NCBI GenBank assembly: GCA_964242115.1
Contig: CAXSZX010000019.1
Span: 35,123-99,122, forward strand
DNA from: BOG-908 sp964242115
GTDB taxonomy: Bacteria; Pseudomonadota; Alphaproteobacteria; Acetobacterales; Acetobacteraceae
Direction of reading: 5' to 3'
DNA: 64,000 nt
Numbering within the stretch: position 1 is the first letter of the stretch; each line of letters begins with the position of its first letter. This document shows positions 25,386 to 32,630 of the stretch, in pieces. The notes beneath the pieces were generated by a model, which was given only the letters and a program-made list of their open reading frames with translations, was not told where the DNA came from and ran no database searches. The position numbers and the translations under genes are program-made.

Positions 25386-26444
25386 GTGCCGAACCTGCCG
25401 GTGAGCCGCATCGACGTCCCGAAGGCCAGCATCCTGGTGCCGGTCTACAACAGCGCGTCCACCCTGCGCCGCTGCCTCACCTCGGCCGCCGCGCAGACGC
25501 TGCGGGAGGTCGAGATCATCGTCGCCGACGACGCCAGCACCGACGAAAGCGCTGCCGTGGCCGAGGCGGTGGCGGCCACCGACCCCCGCATGCGGGTGAT
25601 CCGCCTGCCGCAAAACGCCGGCAAGCCGCACGCGATGAACCTGATGATGGCCCAGGCGCGCGGCGACTGGGTCGCCGTGCTCGACGCCGATGATGCCTAC
25701 GCCCCGGACCGCCTCGCCCGCCTGATCGCCGCCGCCGAGGCCCACGGCGTGGACATGGCGGCCGACAATTTGCGCTACGTCGATGCCGGCCTGCCGGCCG
25801 ACACGTCCGGTTTCGGCGCCGTGCTGCGCACTGCCTTCGACGCGAGCGAGCCGGACCGGGTCATCGCGCTGCTCGACCTCGTCGCCGCGGCAGACAGCTA
25901 CGCCGAGTTCGATTATGGCATCCTCAAGCCTGTGGTCCGTCGCAGCTTTGTCGAGGCGCACGGGCTTGCCTACCACGAGGACAGCCGGCTGGCGGAGGAT
26001 TTCACCTACCTGCTGGACTACATGGTCGCCGGCGGAAGCTGTGTGCTGTGCAGCACCCCGCTATACGACTGGACGATGCCCTTCGGCACCCTCTCTCGCC
26101 AGTGGACGCAGACCGGGGCCGGCGCCTGGCGCTACGATTACCGCGGCGCGCTGCGCGCCAACGCCCACTACATCGGCCTGATGCAAGCGCGCGGCCAGCA
26201 CGCGGTGGTCGCCATGCTGCAGCGCCGCGGCGCCCAATACGCGGTGATGGTGCACTACATCGACGCCCAACGCAGCGCAGCGGAAGGACGCCGTGCCGCC
26301 GCGCTGCTGACCCTGCTCAAACACCCCTCGACCTGGACGCTGCTGGCCCGCCGCGTCACCGGCCGCCTGCGCCGCGCTGCCGGCCGGACGGCCGGCCCAG
26401 CTACCACGCCAACCACGACACCGCTCGGGCCGGCACAACGCTGA
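25386..26444 (+). CDS. Family 2 glycosyltransferase
   Basis: A 352-residue GT2 enzyme with the classic ASILVPVYNSASTLRRCL start, EIIVADDASTDESAAVAEA, NAGKPHAMNLMMAQA and the DxD metal site VAVLDADDAYAPDRLARLI (about 103-121). A second acidic loop, YHEDSRLAEDFTYLL near 205, is the likely acceptor/catalytic site. The tail is Arg/Pro/Thr rich. GTG at 25386 is used; a second GTG at 25401 is possible. It shares a base with the next gene (TGATG). The donor and acceptor sugars are unknown; location suggests a role with the neighbouring exopolysaccharide genes. Confidence 0.88.
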   Translation: MPNLPVSRIDVPKASILVPVYNSASTLRRCLTSAAAQTLREVEIIVADDASTDESAAVAEAVAATDPRMRVIRLPQNAGKPHAMNLMMAQARGDWVAVLDADDAYAPDRLARLIAAAEAHGVDMAADNLRYVDAGLPADTSGFGAVLRTAFDASEPDRVIALLDLVAAADSYAEFDYGILKPVVRRSFVEAHGLAYHEDSRLAEDFTYLLDYMVAGGSCVLCSTPLYDWTMPFGTLSRQWTQTGAGAWRYDYRGALRANAHYIGLMQARGQHAVVAMLQRRGAQYAVMVHYIDAQRSAAEGRRAAALLTLLKHPSTWTLLARRVTGRLRRAAGRTAGPATTPTTTPLGPAQR

Positions 26445-27361
26445 TGCACGGCACCGCCCCAGGCAAACCGCGCGTGCTGGTGGTCAGCGCCAGCGACTCC
26501 CGCTTCATGCCCTTCCTGCGCGGCATGCTCGCCTCCATCGCCCCGCGGCTCGCCGAACCGTACGTCTCCGCGGCCTGCTTCGACATCGGCCTGTCCGGCG
26601 CCGACCGCGACGAGCTGGCCGCCAGCGGCATACAGGTGGCCAGCGCGCGCGCGCATCTCGGGGTTAACGCGGAGGGTGTGCGCCCAGCCCTGCTCTCCTT
26701 CCTCGCCCGCCCGTTCCTGCCGGAGTACTTCCCCGGCTTCGACGTGTATCTGTGGATCGACTCCGACGTCTGGCTGCAGGACGTCGGAGTGTTCGACGCC
26801 TACGTCGCCGGCGCGCTGGCCTCCGGCATGGCCATCGCCCACGAACGCACGCCGGCCTACCGCTTCCAGCGTTTCCTGCTGCTGTGGACCGGCAAGCACT
26901 TCCTGCGCGGCTACGGCGCGCTTGCCACCGCCTGGCTGCTGACCCGGCGCCACGTCAACGCCGGCTTCTTCGCCATCAGCGCCACCGCGCCGCACTGGGA
27001 CGCCTGGGCGCGCCGCTACGCCGCCGCCATAGCGCGCACCGGCGACCTGGTGCCGCACGACCAGTTCGCGCTGAACCACGCGCTCTATCCCCTGCCGGGG
27101 GACGGCGGACGCCTGCCGGTCTGCCTGCTGCCGCCGAGCTGCAACTGGATCTGCGACCGCGGGGTGCCGATGTGGAACGACACGGCCGGGGCGTTCTGCG
27201 AGCCGTTGGCGCCCTACGCATCGATCGGGGCGCTGCACCTGGCGGGGCCGGCCAAGTCCAAGCGTTACGACATACGGCGGACCGGGGGGGGCTCGTTCAG
27301 CACCTGCATCCTGAGGGGGGCGGCGCCGGGGCATGAGATGGAGTCGCCGGTGGCGAAGTAA
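26444..27361 (+). CDS. Glycosyltransferase-like protein (GT8-like)
   Basis: A 305-residue product, start ATG 26444 nested in the preceding stop codon. PRVLVVSASDSRFMPFLRGM opens a GT-A fold, and PGFDVYLWIDSDVWLQDVGV (about 100-119) gives the DSD metal-binding motif of GT8-like transferases. RRHVNAGFFAISATAPHWDAW, HDQFALNHALYPLPGD and the C-terminal GALHLAGPAKSKRYD with a conserved His match the later GT8 elements. No membrane helix. Translationally coupled to the GT2 gene. The stop codon TAA merges with the start of repeat R7. Confidence 0.75.
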   Translation: MHGTAPGKPRVLVVSASDSRFMPFLRGMLASIAPRLAEPYVSAACFDIGLSGADRDELAASGIQVASARAHLGVNAEGVRPALLSFLARPFLPEYFPGFDVYLWIDSDVWLQDVGVFDAYVAGALASGMAIAHERTPAYRFQRFLLLWTGKHFLRGYGALATAWLLTRRHVNAGFFAISATAPHWDAWARRYAAAIARTGDLVPHDQFALNHALYPLPGDGGRLPVCLLPPSCNWICDRGVPMWNDTAGAFCEPLAPYASIGALHLAGPAKSKRYDIRRTGGGSFSTCILRGAAPGHEMESPVAK

Positions 27362-27485
27362 GCAAGCGGTTCTTTTCGAAAAAAAGAACCAAAAAACTTT
27401 TGTCTCCTGGGTGCTCGTCTCCGAAAGCTTCACGACAGCGCTGACAAAAGCTTTTTGCTTTTTTTCGAAAAAGAAGCGCTTGTTA
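27361..27485. repeat. Composite palindromic repeat R7 (a-B-b)
   Basis: Left type a hairpin GGTTCTTTTCGAAAAAAAGAACC, a type B-like core (CTGGGTGCTCG...CACGACAGCGC), and a right b-like hairpin GCTTTTTTTCGAAAAAGAAGC. It sits between two convergent genes and donates the mltA stop codon region. Confidence 0.88.
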
Positions 27486-28613
27486 CGTGCTAGGCCTCGG
27501 CACCAACACGTACTCCACCCCTGCCTGGTGCATCTCGCCAGCCTGCCGCTCCGCCGCCGCGCCGGCCCCCAGAAAAACATCCGCCCGAGACGCGCCCACC
27601 ACGTCCGAGCCCACGTCCTGCGCCAGCAACAACCGCCGCCATGCCTGCCCGGTTACCGGATCCGTGGTGTCGACGAAGATCGGCGTGCCCAGCGGCACCG
27701 CGCCACGATCCACCGCAGCCGTCCGGCCGGGCAGCAACGCCACGCCCAGCGCACCAGGTGGCCCCAGCGTGTCGTCGGCGCCGTTCAACACGCGGAAGAA
27801 GACGTAGTCTTCGTTGCGGTCCATCACCGCGCCGGCCTGGCCGGGATGTGCCGTCAGCCACGCCCGCACGGACTGCATCGTCACCGCGTCCGGCGCCAGC
27901 GCCTGCTGCTGGACCAGCACGCGACCAATCGGCGTGTAGGGCCTGCCGTTCTTGCCGTCGTAGCCCAGCCGCACCACGCCACCGTCGGGCAGGCGCACCC
28001 GCCCGGAGCCCTGCACCTGCAGGAAGAGCAAATCCACCGGGTCGGCCAGCCACAGCAGCGGCCGCGCCGCCACCGCGCGACCCGCCACGATCTCCGCCCG
28101 GGTCCAGTACGGCACCAGCGCGCCGCCTTCGACACGCCCCACCAGCGGCGCGCCGTGCGCGTCTCCAGGTAACGGCTGCTGAACCAGGTCGGCAGGGCGG
28201 GCGAGAACCGGCGTCTGGTAGGCGCCGCCCTGCACCAGCGCGCCGCGCACCTCGGGCTCGTAGTAGCCGGTGAACAAGCCGGGCTGGTCCACACGATACG
28301 GCTGGAAGCTGGCTTCGAAGAACCGGCGGATGGCACCTGCGTCGCCGCTGTCGACCGCGCGCGCCGAGTGGCACACCGCGGCCCACGCGCCGGCGCGGCC
28401 GCCATAGGTCTGCGTCAGGCCCTGCCCGCCAAGCACCGTGTCCACCGGCAACAGCGCCAGGCGGCGGCACTCCGCCACCAACGCCGGCCATGCCTGTTCC
28501 ACGTGGTCGGCTTGCCAGCCGGGAACCTGGTCGAAGCTGACCGGGACCAGACCGCCGTTCTGCGGCGCGGCGGGTACGCAACCGGTCAGGGTGCAGCAGG
28601 AAGCCAGAAGCAA
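27483..28613 (-). CDS. mltA: Membrane-bound lytic murein transglycosylase A
   Basis: Cleaves peptidoglycan glycan strands with 1,6-anhydro product formation. The product contains the MltA barrel (FFEASFQPYRVDQPGLFTGYYEPEVRG, quoted in part: PGLFTGYYEPEVRG; LLWLADPVDLLFLQVQGSGR; GYDGKNGRPYTPIGRVLVQQ) and the C-terminal 3D domain (GTPIFVDTTDP; LLLAQDVGSDVVGASRADVF) with its catalytic Asp residues. The N-terminus ends in a lipobox-like LASCCTLTGC. The only canonical start near the lipobox is TTG at 28613, inside repeat R8, which leaves 11 residues before Cys. Reading further upstream passes through the repeat to an ATG at 28742. Which start is used is unclear. It precedes no gene on its strand; timA lies upstream. 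Confidence 0.88.
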   Translation of the reverse strand: MLLASCCTLTGCVPAAPQNGGLVPVSFDQVPGWQADHVEQAWPALVAECRRLALLPVDTVLGGQGLTQTYGGRAGAWAAVCHSARAVDSGDAGAIRRFFEASFQPYRVDQPGLFTGYYEPEVRGALVQGGAYQTPVLARPADLVQQPLPGDAHGAPLVGRVEGGALVPYWTRAEIVAGRAVAARPLLWLADPVDLLFLQVQGSGRVRLPDGGVVRLGYDGKNGRPYTPIGRVLVQQQALAPDAVTMQSVRAWLTAHPGQAGAVMDRNEDYVFFRVLNGADDTLGPPGALGVALLPGRTAAVDRGAVPLGTPIFVDTTDPVTGQAWRRLLLAQDVGSDVVGASRADVFLGAGAAAERQAGEMHQAGVEYVLVPRPST

Positions 28614-28740
28614 GCGGTTCTTTTTTGAAAAAAAGGACCGAAAAACTTTTGTCTCCTTGGGTGCTCGCTGCAGGAGAGTCCGCGACAGCCGGACCAAAAG
28701 TTTCTTGCTGCTTTTTTTCAAAAAAGCAGGCCTTGCTTGC
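28606..28740. repeat. Composite palindromic repeat R8 (a-B-b)
   Basis: Left hairpin GGTTCTTTTTTGAAAAAAAGGACC with one compensating change, type B core (TTGGGTGCTCGCTGCAGGAG...TCCGCGACAGCCGGACC), right b-like hairpin GCTGCTTTTTTTCAAAAAAGCAGGCC. Overlaps the 5' end of mltA on the minus strand. Confidence 0.9.
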
Positions 28741-28746
28741 ATCGTT

Positions 28747-29406
28747 TCAGGCGCTACGCGCGGCCGCCAACCGCCAGGTAAGATCAGGCTGCCGCAGGTC
28801 GCGGGAAAAGCTCCACAGATCCTGCAACTCGGTCATCGCGTCGGTGCCCGTGACCGGCTGGCCCTCGCGGTCCGAGGTCAGGTTGACCTGCGACGAGACG
28901 AACCGCACGGCAATGGTGGCGACGCTGCCGGCCAGCGCCGCATCGGTGATCGTCACCTCGTCGATGCTGCGCAAATCGGTGCGTTGCGTGTGGCCCGCCG
29001 CCTCGCGCGCGGCAATGACGCCTTCGAACGCCGTGAACGTGTCGGCAGTCAGCAACGGGCGCAGGCGGTCGCGCTCGCCGGCGGCAAACGCGGTGACGAT
29101 CAGCCGGAACGCGTGCTCGGCGCCGGCCAGGAACATCGCCGGGTCGAAGCGGCGGTCCGCCTCGTGCATGGCCACCAGGGTGCGGCCGACAGGCCCTGCC
29201 TCGTCCGGCAGCTTGCGCGACGGCTGGACCGGTTCGGCGTGGCCGTCCACCGTCGGGGCCTGGCGCGGAGCGGCCGCCCGCGGCGCCGCGGGCGCACCCT
29301 CAAAGCCGGTCCGCTTGCCCAGGATGCTGCGCAGACGAAGGACCAGGAAAGCCGCGATCATCGCGAACAAAACCAGGTCGATCGGGAAGCTGCCCGTCGA
29401 TTGCAC
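28747..29406 (-). CDS. timA: Tim44-domain protein TimA
   Basis: A 219-residue inner-membrane protein: one N-terminal helix (SFPIDLVLFAMIAAFLVLRL) with the family-typical RSILGKRTG after it, a Pro/Ala-rich linker, and a Tim44-like domain (about 80-215: RFDPAMFLAGAEHAFRLIVT, AAGERDRLRPLLTADTFTAF, VRFVSSQVNLTSD, DLWSFSRDLRQPDLTWRLAA). Bacterial homologues of mitochondrial Tim44 are found beside mltA and secB in many alphaproteobacteria, and the same grouping appears here (mltA, timA, secB), supporting the call. GTG start at 29406. Exact cellular role in bacteria is not settled. Confidence 0.88.
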   Translation of the reverse strand: MQSTGSFPIDLVLFAMIAAFLVLRLRSILGKRTGFEGAPAAPRAAAPRQAPTVDGHAEPVQPSRKLPDEAGPVGRTLVAMHEADRRFDPAMFLAGAEHAFRLIVTAFAAGERDRLRPLLTADTFTAFEGVIAAREAAGHTQRTDLRSIDEVTITDAALAGSVATIAVRFVSSQVNLTSDREGQPVTGTDAMTELQDLWSFSRDLRQPDLTWRLAAARSA

Positions 29407-29541
29407 GTCGTTCTCCTGTCAGTCGTCCGGCACATGGGGGCGCGCGCCCGTCGCGGCAACGCGACCCTGGCACCGACGCCAGCTCTCCTGCCATCAGGCT
29501 GCACAATTGCCCTGCCCCCGGATCACCGCTAGCACCCGCGC

Positions 29542-30078
29542 ATGATCCTGATGCGCCACGGCCAGAGCGAGTTCAACCTCCACTTTACCGCCACCAAACG
29601 CGACCCCGGCATCGAGGACCCACGCCTGACCAGCCTCGGCCACGAGCAGGCCGAAGCCGCCGCGTCCGCCCTGCGTGGCGCCGGCATTCGCCAGATCGTC
29701 GCCTCCCCCTACACCCGCGCGCTGCAGACGGCCGCACCCACCGCCCGCTTGCTCGGCCTGCCGGTGCGCGTCCACGCCGGCGTGCGCGAACGCTACCACT
29801 TCGCGTGCGACGTCGGCTCCTCGCCCGCGCTGCTGGCCAGCGCCTGGCCGGGCCACGACTTCACCGGGCTGGCAGAGGTCTGGTGGCCGAGTGCAACGGA
29901 GAGCGAGGCGAGCGTCGATGCCCGCGCGGCCGCGTTCCGGGCGGAGATGGCTGCGGATCCGCTGTGGGCGCACACGCTTGTGGTCAGCCACTGGGCGTTC
30001 CTGCTGGCGCTCACCGGGCAGACGCTGCAGAACGGCGAGTGGCTGCGGTTCGATCCTACGCTGGCGGTGCCGGCCTGA
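29542..30078 (+). CDS. Histidine phosphatase family protein
   Basis: A 178-residue member of the phosphoglycerate-mutase-like superfamily. The catalytic RHG motif is at the N-terminus (ILMRHGQSEFN, His phosphorylated during catalysis), LTSLGHEQAEAAASAL follows, IVASPYTRALQTA provides the second Arg, and VVSHWAFLLAL the second His. It is too short for a glycolytic mutase and lacks the long insertion, so it is a phosphatase of unknown substrate. ATG 29542; no clear ribosome site. Its stop meets repeat R9. Confidence 0.85.
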   Translation: MILMRHGQSEFNLHFTATKRDPGIEDPRLTSLGHEQAEAAASALRGAGIRQIVASPYTRALQTAAPTARLLGLPVRVHAGVRERYHFACDVGSSPALLASAWPGHDFTGLAEVWWPSATESEASVDARAAAFRAEMAADPLWAHTLVVSHWAFLLALTGQTLQNGEWLRFDPTLAVPA

Positions 30079-30213
30079 AGGAAAGCGAAACGCTTCTTTT
30101 TCGAGAGAAAGATACAAAAAGCTTTTGTCTCGGCTGTCGCGGACGGCTGACGCATCGCGCTTCGCTATGCTGCGCCGCGGACGGCTCATTTTCGGAAAAC
30201 AACTGCTTGCCTG
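30078..30213. repeat. Composite palindromic repeat R9 (b-A, eroded right arm)
   Basis: Left hairpin CGCTTCTTTTTCGAGAGAAAGATAC, arm AAAGCTTTTGTC, core beginning CGGCTGTCGCGGACGG, then divergence. A worn right end (ATTTTCGGAAAACAACTGC, CTTGC) closes it at 30187-30213. Confidence 0.75.
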
Positions 30214-30269
30214 CAGCTTTCCGACGCTTCCCGCCCATGCTACCGCCCGCCACGAGCCAGGAGTGAACT

Positions 30270-30806
30270 ATGTCGCAGACCGTCGATCCCACCGCGCCGC
30301 AACAGCAGCAAATGCCGCCGCTGGTGGTCAACGTGCAATACATCAAGGACCTGTCGTTCGAAGTGCCGAACGCGCCGGAGATCTACGCGACGCTGCGCAG
30401 CCAGCCGAACGTGCAGATCAACCTCGACGTCCAGGCGCGCGCGTTGCAGGACGGCCAGAACGTCTACGAGGTGGTGCTCGCCGTCAAAGCCGAAGCGCGC
30501 GAGGGCACCGCACCCGGCGCCACCAACGGCACCGCCCAGCCTGCGGAAGGCCGCCCGGTGTTCATCGCTGAGCTGCAATATGCCGGCGTGTTCACGCTGA
30601 ACGGCGTGCCGCCCGAGGCCGTCGAGCCGCTGCTGCTGATCGAATGCCCGCGCCTGCTGTTCCCGTTCGCACGCTCGGTGCTCTCCGACGTGACGCGCGA
30701 GGGCGGCTTTCCGCCGGTGCTGCTGCAGCCCATCGACTTCGTGGGATTGTGGCAGAGCCGGCGCGCGCAGGCTGGCGGGCAGCCGCAGGTGTCGGCGCCG
30801 AATTAA
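30270..30806 (+). CDS. secB: Protein-export chaperone SecB
   Basis: Tetrameric cytoplasmic chaperone that holds preproteins unfolded and delivers them to SecA. The 178-residue sequence shows VVNVQYIKDLSFEVPNAPEI, NLDVQARALQDGQNVYEVVL, the acidic/aromatic core VFIAELQYAGVFTLNG and the C-terminal block LLLIECPRLLFPFARSVLSD followed by TREGGFPPVLLQPIDFVGLW, all SecB hallmarks. An acidic/Ala/Gly insertion (about 77-95) lengthens the loop before the last strands. ATG 30270 follows AGGAGTGAACT, a good ribosome site. The stop codon meets repeat R10. Confidence 0.96.
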   Translation: MSQTVDPTAPQQQQMPPLVVNVQYIKDLSFEVPNAPEIYATLRSQPNVQINLDVQARALQDGQNVYEVVLAVKAEAREGTAPGATNGTAQPAEGRPVFIAELQYAGVFTLNGVPPEAVEPLLLIECPRLLFPFARSVLSDVTREGGFPPVLLQPIDFVGLWQSRRAQAGGQPQVSAPN

Positions 30807-30938
30807 GCAAGCAAGCAGTTCTTTTTTGAAAAAAAGAACCAAAAAACTTTTGTTCCCTGAAGTACACGCCGAGGGAAACTCCGCGACAGCAGGACTAAAA
30901 GTCTTTTGCTTCTTTTCTTCAGAAAAGAAGGCCTTGCT
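30805..30938. repeat. Composite palindromic repeat R10 (a-B-b)
   Basis: Left AGTTCTTTTTTGAAAAAAAGAACC, type B core (GAAGTACACGCCGAGGGAAAC, TCCGCGACAGCAGGACT), right GCTTCTTTTCTTCAGAAAAGAAGGCC. Between convergent secB and the glycan synthase gene. Confidence 0.9.
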
Positions 30939-30947
30939 GTAGCGCCG

Positions 30948-32423
30948 TCAGCCCGCAGAAATTTTAGGAAGCGGCGCGGCCACGCCGTCCGCATGAGCGA
31001 ACCGGCTCTGGGTGCCCCAACCGCGCTGGCCGGTCAGCAGCACCACCCAGCCGAGCGCGGCGCCGGTATGGCGGAACAACTGGAAGGTGAACGGCTCGGC
31101 GATCGCCGCCAAGAAGGCCTGGCCAAGCGTGGCGCTGCGGTCGTCGCCGGTCCAGTGCCGGTAGACCACCACCGACCAGGTGTGAAACCCGAGGTCGATG
31201 CAGATCTTGCCGCCCATGATCCCCACTGCGGGCAGGAAAGCGGCGAACTGGCCGGTGAACAGGAACCAGAACATCAGCCCGATCGCGGTCAGGCCGTAGA
31301 TCGGCTGCAGCGTGTCGGCCGCCTTTACCGGCAGCAGCGCGGTGCCGAGGTAGCCGTAGCGGCGGTTGCCCACCATGTCGCGATACCAGAATTGCGTCTG
31401 CAGGAAGCCGCCGAACCAGCGCCGGCGCTGGCGCAGGAACGCACCGGCGGTGCCCGGCGCGTCGGTGACCCCGCGGGCGCGGCCGACCACGGTGCTGCGC
31501 CAGCCGCGCCCATGCAGGGCGGAGAAGCGCAGCAGCCGGTGAATCAGCTCGTAATCCTCCACCAGGCAGTCCGGGTCGAAGCCGCCGACCTCTATTACGG
31601 CCGCACGCCGGAAACCGGCAAACGCACCGGAGATCAGCAGCAGTGCGCCCAGCCGGCTCCAGGCGTGGCGAGAGAGGAAGTTGCGGACGTATTCGTAGGT
31701 CTGGAACCACTCGAAGAACCGGCCCGAGGCACCCGGACCGCACAGCGGCGTCAACACGCCGGTGGCGGCAACCAGGCCGGGCTCGGCGACGAAGGCCTGG
31801 CGCATCGCCGCAATGGCGCCGGGATGCAGCAAGGTGTCGGCGTCTACCGTCAGGAGGATTTCGGTCTCAACCAGGCCGATCGCCTGGTTCAGCGCGCGCG
31901 CCTTGCCGGCATGCGGCAGGCGCAGCCAGCGCAGCGAGGGGTGTGTCGGCGAGGCTGCGCCGATCTGGCCCAGGGCGGACGGGACCAGCCCGTAGCCGGC
32001 CAGCAAGGCCTGCGTGCCGTCGATGGAGCCGTCGTCGGCGATGACGATCTGCTCCGGCGGGTCGGTTTGCGCAAACAGCGCGTCCAGCGTGCGGGGCAGG
32101 ATGCCCGCCTCGTTGTGTGCGGCGACGATGACGCCCAGGCTTGCGTGCTGGGCTTGCGCCGCCGGCGCCGGCGGCGGACGCATCAGGTGCAGGGTCTGCA
32201 CGAAGACGAAGACCAGCAGCACGGTGTCGTAGCCGACATAGACGATGCCGGTGGACCAGGCGAACACTCCGCCGCCGCCAAAGGCGCGCAGGAACAGCAC
32301 CACCCAGAGCAGGGCGACGAAGCCGTGGATGGCGATGCTGGCGGCCGGGGTGGGCGGCGGGGACCGGCGCGGCGAGGCGGCGGCGAAAGCCTGGGAGAGC
32401 GACTGGGTCAGGGTGGTGTCCAT
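30948..32423 (-). CDS. Processive membrane glycosyltransferase, family 2
   Basis: A 491-residue membrane synthase with two N-terminal helices (about 28-85), a cytoplasmic GT2 domain and three or four C-terminal helices (about 345-470). Motifs of processive beta-glycosyltransferases are complete: VIVAAHNEAGILPRTLDALF, IADDGSIDGTQ, LTVDADTLLHPG (DxD), LVEDYELIHRLL (catalytic ED) and FLRQRRRWFGGFLQ (Q-x-x-R-W). This is the pattern of PgaC/NodC/BcsA-like enzymes that polymerise and extrude a glycan. No pgaD, bcsB or deacetylase is beside it, so the product cannot be named. ATG 32423; flanked by repeats R10 and R11. Confidence 0.88.
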   Translation of the reverse strand: MDTTLTQSLSQAFAAASPRRSPPPTPAASIAIHGFVALLWVVLFLRAFGGGGVFAWSTGIVYVGYDTVLLVFVFVQTLHLMRPPPAPAAQAQHASLGVIVAAHNEAGILPRTLDALFAQTDPPEQIVIADDGSIDGTQALLAGYGLVPSALGQIGAASPTHPSLRWLRLPHAGKARALNQAIGLVETEILLTVDADTLLHPGAIAAMRQAFVAEPGLVAATGVLTPLCGPGASGRFFEWFQTYEYVRNFLSRHAWSRLGALLLISGAFAGFRRAAVIEVGGFDPDCLVEDYELIHRLLRFSALHGRGWRSTVVGRARGVTDAPGTAGAFLRQRRRWFGGFLQTQFWYRDMVGNRRYGYLGTALLPVKAADTLQPIYGLTAIGLMFWFLFTGQFAAFLPAVGIMGGKICIDLGFHTWSVVVYRHWTGDDRSATLGQAFLAAIAEPFTFQLFRHTGAALGWVVLLTGQRGWGTQSRFAHADGVAAPLPKISAG

Positions 32424-32485
32424 CGGCCGGTGGGGTCAGGCGTTGCCGGTAGATGGGAGCCCGGTCCGGTTTGTCCAAAACTGCG

Positions 32486-32627
32486 TAAGCACAAGGCGGG
32501 CGGTTGTTTTTTGCAAAAAAGAACTAAAAAACCTTGGTCTCCTGGAGCACACGCTGAGGGGGCCTTCGCGACAGCCGGACCAAAAGTCTTTTGCATATTT
32601 TCTTCAGATAAGAAGGCCTTGCTTTCT
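32486..32627. repeat. Composite palindromic repeat R11 (a-B-b)
   Basis: Left CGGTTGTTTTTTGCAAAAAAGAACT, type B core (CTGGAGCACACGCTGAGGG, CTTCGCGACAGCCGGACC), right TTGCATATTTTCTTCAGATAAGAAGGCC. Between the glycan synthase start and the NodT-type gene end. Confidence 0.85.
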
Positions 32628-32630
32628 TCC

